From contig JABCYW010000026.1 in the NCBI GenBank assembly GCA_013289985.1, forward strand, positions 1-55,616: a DNA stretch of 55,616 nt. Reading direction: 5' to 3'. Origin of the DNA: Betaproteobacteria bacterium (GTDB taxonomy: Bacteria; Pseudomonadota; Gammaproteobacteria; Burkholderiales; Burkholderiaceae_C). The translations under genes and the position numbers were made by a program. Numbering within the stretch: the first letter of the stretch is position 1; the number at the start of each line of letters is the position of its first letter. The notes under the pieces are model-generated. The model had not been told where the DNA came from, did not search any database, and saw nothing but the letters and a program-made list of their open reading frames with translations. Of this stretch, positions 19,278 to 27,654 are shown piece by piece.

Positions 19278-21650
19278 TTACAGGGAGTCGGACAAGCTGA
19301 TCCCGATCGTCCGCGGTCGCAGGCGGTAGCCTTCATTGACGAATTCGACGTTCGGACGCTGGATCACCTTCTGGTCGTTGAAGAGGTTCTTGGCGAAGAG
19401 CGAGACTTGCCATGCGTTGTAGTTGGCGCCGGCGCTCAGGTTGATGGTGTTGTAGCCGGGTCGGGCGTAATCAGGGTCTGTCTTCACCAGGGAACCGTGG
19501 CTCGAGCCCACCCAGGACGATGACCCCCGCACGAAGCCGCTGACACTGCCGGTGATGTCGAAGCTGTAGTCAGCGGTCACGGTGACGTTGTAGCGCGGCA
19601 CTCCCGCGACAGGGTCGCCGGACTTGACGTTCAGCAAAGCCACGTCGCTGGTCACCTCGGCGTTCGTGTAGCCGCCGGCCACGCCCAGCGTCAGATTGGC
19701 GTTCGGCTTGCCCTTGACCTCGAGCTCGAAGCCGACGCTCTTGGCCCCGCCGATGTTGGTTTCATAGTCGAACCCGCAAATCGGCAGTTGCACGTCCTGC
19801 TGGAGCTTTTTCCAGTTGATATAGAAGGCAGCGAGGTTGACGTTGAGTCGGTTGTCCAGCAACTTGGACTTGCTGCCCAACTCGTAGCTCCAGAGGCTGT
19901 CGGGGCCATAGGACGCGGGGACGCCGTTGGTCAGTCCCTGGTTTTTCAGATCCTGTCCGCAGACGCCTGTCGGGATGAAGCGGTTTTCGCTGCCCAGCCG
20001 CGCGCCCTTGGCCGCGGTGCCATACACCGTCTCGTTCGGAGTGACCTCCCAGGTCAGCGCCACCTTCGGAGTGATCGCGCTTCCGTTGGCGCCACGCTGG
20101 ATGTGCTGCGGGCCGTCGGCGAAGTAGTAGTTCAGGTCCTGATCGAGCGAGTCTTTCGACTTGATGTACCGTGCCCCTGCAGTGCCGTAGAAACTGGGGG
20201 TGAAGTGATAGACCAACTCGCCGAACAGCGCGGCCTGCGTCGTCTTGTAGCGGCGAAGACTCTGGTAGACCATGTCGTTCGGCGTGGCGCTGCCAAGGAG
20301 GTTCGGATCGGCCGGGTCCACGCCGAACGACGAGAACGTGTCGGTGATGCCGAACACCGGCTCGTTGTCATAGAGCGCCGTTCGCAGGTTCGAGTAGTAC
20401 GCGCCGGCGATCCATGTCAGTGGGGTTCGTCCGGGTTCGTAGGACTTCGATGCCAGCCGAAGTTCCTGCGAGAACTGGAAGACGCGGTTGTTCAGGAGCA
20501 CCGCCGAAGGGAGAACGCCCACGGCGTCGCCCAATCCCACGGGCGAATCGGGCAAGCCGTTGAGGACGCTGCCGATATATTGGCTGTTGACTGCCGTCCC
20601 GTCCTGCGTGCGGTTGAAGATGCGCTGGAAGTAGCTCGACACCGACGTGAGGTCGGCGCCGCCGAAGTCGTAGCCCACGGTCAAGCTGGGGACGGTCAGC
20701 TTGTCGACGCCGGGCTCACGCACGGTCTTGCTGGTCTTGTTCGGCGCCAGGTCGAGATAGCTGGCGTCGATGTCGCCGGTGTGCACTTGCTGATAGAACA
20801 GCGACGGCGCGATGCTCAGCTGCGCCGTGGGCTTCCATTTGACGCCCAGCCGCAAGACCGTATCCCGCTCCCAGTTGATGTTCGAGGCGACCTTGTGGCC
20901 GCTCGAGTCGACCTGGTCGATGTAGCCGCTGGTGCGGCCCTGGAGCACGCCGACACGCACCGCCAGTTCCCCGGGAATCAAGGGTGCGTTCTGGACGGCC
21001 GTGAGTTGATAGTTGACGCCGCCACCCTGGGTGCTCGATATCTCGGACGTGAGATCGGTACTCGTTTGGTGCAGATCCGGCTGATTGCTGATGAACTTCA
21101 CGGTGCCGCCCATCGAGCCCGCACCGTAAAGGGTCCCTTGCGGGCCGCGCAGCACCTCGATGCGCTCCAGGTCGAAGAACTTCGGTTCGGCGGCGCCGAG
21201 ACTGAAGATGTTGCGCGTGGTCATCGATACGTCGTCGAGATAGATGCCCGTGGTATTCGATCCGGCAGAGGACGCCACGCCGCGCATCTCGATGTTGCTC
21301 AGTCCCGGCCCTGCGCCACCCAGGCCCTGGCCCGAGAACGACACGTTGGGAACCGCGCGGGTCACATCCGTGATGTCGGTGATGTGCTGGGCCTGCAACT
21401 CCTCGCCGCCGAGCACCGACATGCTGATCGGCACCTTGCTGGCATCTTCCTTGCGTTTCTGTGCCGTGACGGTCACCGTCTGGATCTGGTCCGAGCGCGC
21501 TGCGGGCTGCGCTGGGGTGGGCTTGGCGGCGCCGTCAGGGGCGGGGGCTTCGTCAGCATGCGCCGGCGGTAGCACGATGGCGCCGACAACGCCGGCGACG
21601 AGGGTCATCGAGGCGATTGCAGGATGGCGGGCGAGGCGGTTCTTGGGCAT
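19278..21650 (-). CDS. TonB-dependent outer-membrane receptor
   Basis: A 790-residue receptor. It has a signal peptide (MPKNRLARHPAIASMTLVAG, cleavage after PPAHA near residue 32), a TonB box region (IQTVTVTAQKRKEDASKVPI, about residue 55), a plug domain (ITDVTRAVPNVSFSGQG; IEMRGVASSAGSNTTGIYLD; ERIEVLRGPQGTLYGAGSMG) and a 22-strand barrel ending YRLRPRTIGISLSDSL. It takes up a ligand across the outer membrane using TonB energy. The plug sequence resembles the broad group of carbon-source receptors rather than clear siderophore receptors. A 12-bp HutC-type operator lies 64 bp upstream, tying it to the divergent regulator/transporter locus. The start is chosen at the signal peptide with GGAG upstream. 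Confidence 0.9.
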   Translation of the reverse strand: MPKNRLARHPAIASMTLVAGVVGAIVLPPAHADEAPAPDGAAKPTPAQPAARSDQIQTVTVTAQKRKEDASKVPISMSVLGGEELQAQHITDITDVTRAVPNVSFSGQGLGGAGPGLSNIEMRGVASSAGSNTTGIYLDDVSMTTRNIFSLGAAEPKFFDLERIEVLRGPQGTLYGAGSMGGTVKFISNQPDLHQTSTDLTSEISSTQGGGVNYQLTAVQNAPLIPGELAVRVGVLQGRTSGYIDQVDSSGHKVASNINWERDTVLRLGVKWKPTAQLSIAPSLFYQQVHTGDIDASYLDLAPNKTSKTVREPGVDKLTVPSLTVGYDFGGADLTSVSSYFQRIFNRTQDGTAVNSQYIGSVLNGLPDSPVGLGDAVGVLPSAVLLNNRVFQFSQELRLASKSYEPGRTPLTWIAGAYYSNLRTALYDNEPVFGITDTFSSFGVDPADPNLLGSATPNDMVYQSLRRYKTTQAALFGELVYHFTPSFYGTAGARYIKSKDSLDQDLNYYFADGPQHIQRGANGSAITPKVALTWEVTPNETVYGTAAKGARLGSENRFIPTGVCGQDLKNQGLTNGVPASYGPDSLWSYELGSKSKLLDNRLNVNLAAFYINWKKLQQDVQLPICGFDYETNIGGAKSVGFELEVKGKPNANLTLGVAGGYTNAEVTSDVALLNVKSGDPVAGVPRYNVTVTADYSFDITGSVSGFVRGSSSWVGSSHGSLVKTDPDYARPGYNTINLSAGANYNAWQVSLFAKNLFNDQKVIQRPNVEFVNEGYRLRPRTIGISLSDSL

Positions 21651-22087
21651 GCTGACTCCACATTGATAGACGAATGTATGGGCGACTCGAACATATCTCT
21701 TGAGTTGCCTAAGTTGTCTATACAAGTTTCGTGCCCGTTGCAAATCGATGCCTGCTCACCGCGGCAGCTCTCCGGAGCGATCCGCTCGGCGCCCATCCTT
21801 GATGCATTTCTCGTCTTGGGTCGCACCAAACCGCGCGCATTTCCGCCGGCTGACCTCAAATCGGTGCAAGACGAATGCGCGTTCGGACGCAGGTCGAGGC
21901 GGCGCGCTCGATGACTCCCCTATACGACATGACGGGAGCGCCGTCACGTGTGCCGGGTCACTCGCGCTCGGGGAAGGGCGAAGGCGTCCGTCCAGGCGGA
22001 CGCAAGTTCCGCCCCGGTTCGTACCGGCCTTGCGCGGACCGGGTCGGGAGACAAGTCGCAGCTCGGAGCCGGCCCGCGACCGCGCCC
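21651..22087. promoter_or_regulatory. Promoter region of the receptor gene and spacer to the regulator gene
   Basis: 437 bp. It contains the operator at 21714-21725. The rest (21730-22087) has only low-quality ORFs on both strands. Confidence 0.5.
21714..21725. promoter_or_regulatory. HutC-type operator, copy 1
   Basis: TTGTCTATACAA, containing GTCTATAC, which fits the HutC-subfamily GntR consensus GT-N-TA-N-AC. It is the exact reverse complement of the copy at 22884-22895. It is placed 64 bp upstream of the TonB-receptor ATG. Confidence 0.8.
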
Positions 22088-22849
22088 TCAACGTCGAGTC
22101 GAATTCTGTTCGCTCTTGATTCGCAGGCGCCGGCTCGGCACAAGCAGGCGCACGGTCGTGACGGCCACCTGATCCACCCAGGTCCGTCGCCGGATTTGCA
22201 GGCAAGGGTCGCTACGGCTGACCGCCAGAAGCTTGGCCTCCCAGTTCTCGGGCAAGACGGCCTCGATTTCGTGCTCGGCCCGGGTCCAGGGTGCAATCCG
22301 GCTCAAGTAGCTGTTGGGTGTCACCACCGCATAGTTCTGCGTGAGGTAGTCAGGCGCCATTTCCGGGTTGACGTGGCGCTCCTCCAGCTGCACGGGCACC
22401 TCGTTCTCGGTATGCACGATGACGGAGTAGTAGATGAAGCATCCCAGCTCGACGCTCAGCGCGTCGGCGACTTCCGGCGAGGCGCGCACCTGCTCCAGCA
22501 TCACCAGGCGCGCGGCGTGCTTCTGGCCGCGCTCCGCGATTTCATCTGCGATGTTGCGGATCTCGAAGATGCTCGATTGCACCTTGGGCGGCGCCACGAA
22601 CGTGCCCGAGCCTTGAACCCGCGTGAGCTCCCCCTCCTGCGCCAGTTCTCGCAACGCTCGATGAACCGTCATCCTGCTGACCCCGAACTCGGCGACCAGT
22701 TCGTTTTCGGACGGAATTCTCTGCTGAGGCAGCCATTTCCCCTCGCGGATGCGCGCCAGGATCATCTCCTTGACGCCGATGTAGAGGGCTTGCGCGTCAG
22801 GCCGATCGATGGCGAGGCTTCCAGAAAAGGCCTTGGGCGTCTTTGCCAT
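22088..22849 (-). CDS. hutC-like: GntR-family transcriptional regulator, HutC subfamily
   Basis: A 253-residue regulator. The N-terminal winged helix-turn-helix is about residues 20-85 (PSENELVAEFGVSRMTVHRA then LRELAQEGELTRVQGSGTFV), followed by a UTRA/chorismate-lyase-fold effector domain (HTENEVPVQLEERHVNPEM; a C-terminal RRTWVDQVAVTTVRLLVPS segment) as in HutC. HutC proteins sense urocanate or related ligands and repress histidine-use genes; here the ligand is unknown. It lies between the two operator copies, with copy 2 overlapping its own promoter, so autoregulation is likely. The start MAKTPKAFSG has AAAGGA upstream. Confidence 0.92.
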   Translation of the reverse strand: MAKTPKAFSGSLAIDRPDAQALYIGVKEMILARIREGKWLPQQRIPSENELVAEFGVSRMTVHRALRELAQEGELTRVQGSGTFVAPPKVQSSIFEIRNIADEIAERGQKHAARLVMLEQVRASPEVADALSVELGCFIYYSVIVHTENEVPVQLEERHVNPEMAPDYLTQNYAVVTPNSYLSRIAPWTRAEHEIEAVLPENWEAKLLAVSRSDPCLQIRRRTWVDQVAVTTVRLLVPSRRLRIKSEQNSTRR

Positions 22850-22883
22850 TTGGATCCTTTGAGTTATGCTGGCCGACAACAAG

Positions 22884-22895
22884 TTGTATAGACAA
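22884..22895. promoter_or_regulatory. HutC-type operator, copy 2
   Basis: TTGTATAGACAA, the exact reverse complement of copy 1. It lies 34 bp upstream of the regulator start and about 57 bp upstream of the binding-protein gene, so it can control both divergent transcripts. Confidence 0.82.
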
Positions 22896-22952
22896 CTCAC
22901 ATCTATGCCAAGCAGGCACTTTAACCTCGGGGAGCATCCGTCGTCGGCAGCG

Positions 22953-23846
22953 ATGTGGCGCCGCCGTCCCGGCACGACGCACGCACGAGGGCCATGGCCG
23001 GCGCCATTTTCATGGCGCTGCGGATGTCTTGTGTTCCTGGCGCTGGCCCTTCAGCCAGTGGCAGCCCTCGCCAAGGAATGGAAGCAGGTCGTGATCGCTA
23101 CCGAAGGCGGGTACGCGCCGTGGAACCTCACCCGGCCAGATGGCACGCTTGACGGCTTCGAGGTCGAACTGGCCAAGCTGTTGTGCGGCCGCTTGAAGCT
23201 CGAATGCCGCCTGCAGGCGCAGGGCTGGAACGGCATGCTGGATGCGCTTCAGGCGGGAAAGTTCGACATGGTGATGGATGCGATATCCATCACCGAAGAG
23301 CGCAAGCGCGTCATCGCCTTCTCGCGCCCCTACGCCTCGACGCCCGCCACTTTCGCCGCCTTGAAGGGCGGCGCGCTGAGTCACTTGCCCGGCACCGGAA
23401 CAAGGCTCCTGCTAAGCGGTGACGCGCAGCGCGATGCCGCCGCGATCGCATCGCTCAAGCTCGCGCTGAAAGGCAAGACGATCGGCATCCAGTCGTCGAC
23501 GGTGTACGCCAAGTTCATCTACCAGAACTTCCAGGACACGTCGCGCATCAGCGAATACCGCATGGCCGCGGAGCACGACTTCGACTTGATGGCCGGCCGG
23601 ATCGACGTGGTCTTCGACGACGCGACCTATTTCGCGTCGCTCGCGCCGGAGCCCGGACGAAGTGAGCCGATTCCCACCGGTCCGCAGCTCGCCGGGCCAG
23701 TCTGGGGTGCAGGCGAAGGATTCGGCTTTCGCAAGTCCGATCCCGAACTGAAGGCTTTGTTCGATCAGGCCATCGGCACCGCACTGGCCGACGGCAGCAT
23801 CGCGCGGCTGAGCCTCAAGTGGCTCAAGATCGACGTCGCGCCGTGA
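22953..23846 (+). CDS. Amino-acid ABC transporter, periplasmic substrate-binding protein
   Basis: A 297-residue type II solute-binding protein of the polar amino-acid family (SBP_bac_3). It has a signal peptide (hydrophobic core CLVFLALALQPVAALA, cleavage before KEWKQ), ATEGGYAPWNLTRPDGTLDG at the first lobe, the signature GFEVELAKLLC, and GKTIGIQSSTVYAKF in the second lobe. The sequence is closest in style to the lysine/arginine/ornithine/histidine binders. The start is uncertain: ATG 22953 gives a normal signal peptide, while ATG 22905 would add 16 residues. It is the first gene of the operon with hisQ/hisM/hisP-like genes and the lyase homologue, next to a HutC operator. Confidence 0.88.
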   Translation: MWRRRPGTTHARGPWPAPFSWRCGCLVFLALALQPVAALAKEWKQVVIATEGGYAPWNLTRPDGTLDGFEVELAKLLCGRLKLECRLQAQGWNGMLDALQAGKFDMVMDAISITEERKRVIAFSRPYASTPATFAALKGGALSHLPGTGTRLLLSGDAQRDAAAIASLKLALKGKTIGIQSSTVYAKFIYQNFQDTSRISEYRMAAEHDFDLMAGRIDVVFDDATYFASLAPEPGRSEPIPTGPQLAGPVWGAGEGFGFRKSDPELKALFDQAIGTALADGSIARLSLKWLKIDVAP

Positions 23847-24607
23847 TGGAACGGATCACCGGCTTGATCGCGTTGCTCGGCTTCGGCCCCGAGGGCTGGG
23901 GCGGGCTGCTCCTGGGCGCCGCGCTCATGACATTGGCGGTCAGCGTGGCGGCGCTGCTGGTGGGCGCTCTGCTGGGCGCCGCCGCGGCGGCAGCGAAACT
24001 CTCCGGGTATCGCTGGCTGCGCGGGCTGGGCGGCGCCTACACGACGGTCTTTCGCGGGCTGCCCGAGTTGCTGGTCATCTACATGGTCTATTTCGGCGGC
24101 TCGGCGCTCGTCACGAGCGTGGCGGAATTCTTCCGCATCCCGGGCTACGCGGGCTTGCCGGTGTTCGCGGCCGGGGCGATCGCGGTCGGCGTGATCTCGG
24201 GCGCGTACCAGGCGGAGGTCTTTCGCAGCGCCTACCTCGCCATCGCGCCCGGCGAACTCGAAGCGGCGCGCTCGGTCGGAATGCCGTTGCTGATGCGGTG
24301 GCGCCGCATCGCGGTGCCGCAGGTGCTGGTGTTCGCGATGCCTGGCATCGGCAACGTGTGGCAGCTCACGCTGAAGGATTCGGCACTGATCTCCGTCACC
24401 GGCCTCGCCGAGATCATGCAGACAGCGCAGACCGGCGCCGGCTCCACGCGGCAATACCTCGTGTTCTATATGGCGGGCGCAGCCTTGTATCTGGCGCTCA
24501 CGGCCCTGTCGGGCGGCGTCCTCGTCCGTGCGGAGCGACGCCTGGCGCGCAGGATTCCTTTGGCTGCCGGCGCGCACCCCGGCTCATCCATGGGCAGCAA
24601 GTCGTGA
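23846..24607 (+). CDS. Amino-acid ABC transporter permease (HisQ-like)
   Basis: A 253-residue inner-membrane permease with about five helices and the EAA loop (ELEAARSVGMPLLMRWRRIA, about residues 130-150) that contacts the ATPase. The N-terminal half has TVFRGLPELLVIYMVYF, typical of the HisQ/GlnP group. The ATG shares one base with the upstream stop (TGATG), so it is translationally coupled. Confidence 0.92.
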   Translation: MERITGLIALLGFGPEGWGGLLLGAALMTLAVSVAALLVGALLGAAAAAAKLSGYRWLRGLGGAYTTVFRGLPELLVIYMVYFGGSALVTSVAEFFRIPGYAGLPVFAAGAIAVGVISGAYQAEVFRSAYLAIAPGELEAARSVGMPLLMRWRRIAVPQVLVFAMPGIGNVWQLTLKDSALISVTGLAEIMQTAQTGAGSTRQYLVFYMAGAALYLALTALSGGVLVRAERRLARRIPLAAGAHPGSSMGSKS

Positions 24608-25335
24608 TCGACGTCGCTTTCCTCGTCGACACGATGGCGCAACTGCTGGCGGCGTTGCCCACGACGATCGCGCTCATGGTGTCGTCCGTGGCCCTGGGCG
24701 GCGTGCTCGCCGCGGGCCTGACGACGATGCGCCTCAGCGGGCGCCCCATCTACGTCGGCATGGCCCGCGCCTACGTGTTCGTCTTCCGTGGATCCCCGCT
24801 GCTCATCCAGCTGTTCCTCATCTATTACGGACTGGCCCAGTTCGACGCCGTGCGGGCGAGCCCGTTCTGGCTGCTGATGCGCTACCCGTTCGGCTGCGCC
24901 ACGCTGGCGCTCGCACTGTGCACGGCGGCCTACACCTCCGAGATCTTTCGTGGCGGCGTGCAGGCAGTGCCGCGGCGCGAAGTCGAAGCGGCGCGCGCCT
25001 GCGGCATGTCGGGCTGGCTGCTGCTGCGCCGCATCGTCGCGCCGCTGGCCTTGCGCCAGGCATTGCCCGCCTACTCGAACGAACTGATCCTGATGGTCAA
25101 GTCGACCACGCTGGCCGGCTTGGTGACGGTGTGGGAGGTGACCGGCGTGGCCCAGCGCATCATCGCCAGCACCTATCGCACGGGCGAAGTCTTCCTGTGC
25201 GCGGCAACCATCTACCTGGCGCTCAATTTTCTGATCGCCCGTGGCGCCGCGAGCCTGGAATACCGCCTGAGCGCACATCGCAGGCCGATGCTGCCGAACC
25301 TCAACCCCAACCCATCGCCTCGTCATGCCGAATGA
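24604..25335 (+). CDS. Amino-acid ABC transporter permease (HisM-like)
   Basis: A 243-residue second permease, starting at GTG (VIDVAFLVDTMAQLL), overlapping hisQ by 4 nt (GTGA). It carries VFVFRGSPLLIQLFLIYYGL and the EAA loop (REVEAARACGMSGWLLLRRI). With the HisQ-like subunit it forms the heterodimeric channel. Its end overlaps the ATPase start by 11 nt. Confidence 0.92.
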   Translation: MIDVAFLVDTMAQLLAALPTTIALMVSSVALGGVLAAGLTTMRLSGRPIYVGMARAYVFVFRGSPLLIQLFLIYYGLAQFDAVRASPFWLLMRYPFGCATLALALCTAAYTSEIFRGGVQAVPRREVEAARACGMSGWLLLRRIVAPLALRQALPAYSNELILMVKSTTLAGLVTVWEVTGVAQRIIASTYRTGEVFLCAATIYLALNFLIARGAASLEYRLSAHRRPMLPNLNPNPSPRHAE

Positions 25336-26104
25336 AGCTTCTCCCGCCGTGGCGTTGCACGACATCCACAAGAGCTTCGGCGAATTGCAGGTCTTGCGCG
25401 GCGTGTCCCTGACCGCCGCGCAGGGCGACGTGATCTCCATCCTGGGCAGCAGCGGCTCCGGAAAGAGCACGCTCCTGCGTTGCATCAATCTGCTGGAATC
25501 CCCCGACGAAGGCGCGATCTCGATCGGCGGCGAAGCGATCGAGTTGCGCCGTCGGCGCGCCGGCGGCCTGGAGCCCGCACGTGTCGCCCAGGTCGATCGC
25601 TTGCGTTCGCAGGTGGCGATGGTGTTCCAGAGCTTCAACCTGTGGTCGCACCTGACGATCCTCGAGAACCTGATCGAGGCGCCGGTGCACGTGCAGAAGC
25701 GCCGTCGCTTGGAGTGCATCGACGAGGCCATGGGACTGCTCGAGAAGGTCGGCATCGCCGACAAGCATGCGCACTACCCGGCCCATTTGTCGGGTGGCCA
25801 GCAACAACGCGCGGCCATCGCACGTGCACTGGCGATGCGCCCCAAGCTGATGCTGTTCGACGAGCCGACATCGGCGCTGGACCCCGAGCGCGTCGGGGAA
25901 GTCTTGCGCGTGATGCGCGCGCTCGCGGAGGAAGGTCGCACGATGCTGGTCGTCACGCATGAAATGAGCTTTGCCAGACAGGTTTCGAACCGCGTGGTGT
26001 TCATGCACCAGGGACAGATCGAGGCCGATGGCAGTCCGGACGAATTGTTCGGCGGTGAGAAATCAGAGCGGTTCCGCCGCTTCACCGCAGAGGTGGCGCG
26101 ATGA
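25325..26104 (+). CDS. Amino-acid ABC transporter ATP-binding protein (HisP-like)
   Basis: A 259-residue ATPase. Walker A is ILGSSGSGKSTLLRCIN, the Q-loop MVFQSFNLWSHLT, the signature LSGGQQQRAAIARAL, Walker B LMLFDEPTSALDPE, and the H-loop VVTHEMSF. The FNLWSHLTILEN and long RRRRAGGLEPARVAQVDRLR insert match the HisP group. It energises import of the operon's substrate. Stop and the next start overlap (ATGA at 26101-26104). Confidence 0.94.
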   Translation: MPNEASPAVALHDIHKSFGELQVLRGVSLTAAQGDVISILGSSGSGKSTLLRCINLLESPDEGAISIGGEAIELRRRRAGGLEPARVAQVDRLRSQVAMVFQSFNLWSHLTILENLIEAPVHVQKRRRLECIDEAMGLLEKVGIADKHAHYPAHLSGGQQQRAAIARALAMRPKLMLFDEPTSALDPERVGEVLRVMRALAEEGRTMLVVTHEMSFARQVSNRVVFMHQGQIEADGSPDELFGGEKSERFRRFTAEVAR

Positions 26105-27654
26105 GCTCGGCGACCGTTCGCGACGCCGATGCCCATGCCGCCTCCGGTGTCGTGTGGCGGGATCGGCCGCTCCATTGGCGTGACGTGGCCGCGGTTGCCG
26201 CCGGCGCGCAACTGCGGGTCGCGGACTCGGCGCGACTGCGCATCGATACCGCACGAGCCATCGTCGACACGCTGATCGCGCGTGGCATTCCCGCCTATGG
26301 CGTCAATACCGGAGTCGGCGCGCTTTGCAACCAGGCGGTGGATCGCCCCGAACAACGCCGGCTCTCGCGCAACTTGCTGATGAGCCATGCCTGCGGCGTC
26401 GGGCGGCCCCTCGATACCGTGCAGGCACGCGCCATCATTGCAGCGCAGATCAACAACTACGCACATGGACGCTCGGGTGTGCGCTGGGTCGTCGTCGAAC
26501 GCCTGTGCGAGCTTCTGCTCCGGGACTGCGTGCCCGAGGTCCCCTCGCGTGGATCGGTCGGATATCTCACCCATATGGCCCACATCGCGCTCGTCCTCGT
26601 GGGCGAGGGGCATGCGCGGCTCTCAGGGGTGCGCATGACCGGGGCCGAGGCTTCGATGCGCCTGGGTCTGCCGCCCCTGGTGCTGGAAGCCAAGGAAGGT
26701 CTGAGCCTCGTCAACGGCACTCCGTGCGTGACGGGCCTCGCCTGCCTGGCGCTGGCCCGCACCGAGCGACTGCTCGAGTGGGCCGACGTCGTCGCCGCGA
26801 TGAGCTTCGAAAATCTGGGTGGCCAATCGGCGGCCTTTGCCAAGGAAGCGCTGATCATGCGCACGTCGCCGGGCTTGGCGCGGGTTGGCGAAAACTTTCG
26901 CGCGCTGCTGGCTGGCAGCGAGATGCTCGCCGCCAGCCAAGGCGCGCGCCTGCAGGATGCGCTCAGCTTGCGCGCGGTACCGCATGTGCACGGGGCGGCG
27001 CGCGATGTCTTCGCGCATGTGGCCGAAGTGGTCAACCGCGAACTCGATTCCGCGACCGACAATCCGCTGGTCGGCGGCACACCGGAAGCGCCCGAGGTCT
27101 TCTCCGGTGCGCATGCCGTGGGCGCGGCGATCGGTCTCGCGATGGACTCACTGTCCACCGCCGTCGCCGAGGTGGCAGCAATGGCCGAACGCCGCCTCGA
27201 CCGCTTGCTCAACCCCATGGTCAGCGGCCTTCCGCCGTTCCTGTCGGCGGAGGGCGGGGTCTGCTCGGGATTCATGATCGCGCAGTACACCGCGGTCTCC
27301 CTGGTCGCCGAGAACCGCCGGCTCGCCGCCCCCTCCAGCCTGGACGGCGGCATCACGTCCGCATTGCAGGAAGACCATCTCAGCCACGCCACTCCGGCTG
27401 CCGCGGCCGCGCTCGCCATCATCGAGAACGCCGAACGCATCCTGGGCATCGAATTGCTGGCTGCGGCCCAGGCCTACGAACTACAGCCTGCTGCGCTTGC
27501 CAGGGCGCCCGGAACCGACGCGATCTACCGCCGCCTGCGCGAAGCAATCCCGACGTACAACGATGATCGTCCGCTCGCGGTCGACATGAATGCGGCGGGC
27601 CGATTCATCAGCAACGTCTCGCTCGAGTCTGTTGCGCTCCGGCCATCCGCGTGA
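26101..27654 (+). CDS. Aromatic amino-acid lyase (HAL/PAL family) homologue lacking the MIO triad
   Basis: A 517-residue protein of the histidine/phenylalanine ammonia-lyase fold. Family landmarks are AYGVNTGVGAL (Tyr66, equivalent to catalytic Tyr53 of HutH), NLLMSHACGVG, VNGTPCVTGLA (Asn205), QDALSLRAVPHVHG (Gln285, Arg291), SATDNPLV and LQEDHLSHATP (Glu424). The MIO loop, normally GSVGASGDLAPLAH, is GSVGYLTHMAH (residues 151-161): the Ala-Ser-Gly that cyclises to MIO is cleanly missing, Asp is Tyr, and the Tyr of QDPYS is Leu288. Ordinary MIO-dependent deamination is therefore not expected. The frame is otherwise intact and long, so it is not decayed. It is the last gene of the ABC-transporter operon, overlapping it by 4 nt. 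It could be a binding protein, a lyase with another mechanism, or an isomerase. No hutU/I/G is nearby. Confidence 0.9.
   Translation: MSSATVRDADAHAASGVVWRDRPLHWRDVAAVAAGAQLRVADSARLRIDTARAIVDTLIARGIPAYGVNTGVGALCNQAVDRPEQRRLSRNLLMSHACGVGRPLDTVQARAIIAAQINNYAHGRSGVRWVVVERLCELLLRDCVPEVPSRGSVGYLTHMAHIALVLVGEGHARLSGVRMTGAEASMRLGLPPLVLEAKEGLSLVNGTPCVTGLACLALARTERLLEWADVVAAMSFENLGGQSAAFAKEALIMRTSPGLARVGENFRALLAGSEMLAASQGARLQDALSLRAVPHVHGAARDVFAHVAEVVNRELDSATDNPLVGGTPEAPEVFSGAHAVGAAIGLAMDSLSTAVAEVAAMAERRLDRLLNPMVSGLPPFLSAEGGVCSGFMIAQYTAVSLVAENRRLAAPSSLDGGITSALQEDHLSHATPAAAAALAIIENAERILGIELLAAAQAYELQPAALARAPGTDAIYRRLREAIPTYNDDRPLAVDMNAAGRFISNVSLESVALRPSA

Noticed and set aside
21756-22205. Minus-strand frame of 149 codons in the receptor/regulator spacer, overlapping the HutC-like gene
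   Set aside because: Low-complexity Arg/Pro/Ser composition; it reads through the end of the real regulator gene in another frame.
26101-27654. Calling the lyase homologue HutH (histidine ammonia-lyase)
   Set aside because: The MIO-forming Ala-Ser-Gly is absent and a catalytic Tyr is Leu, and no other hut genes are nearby.
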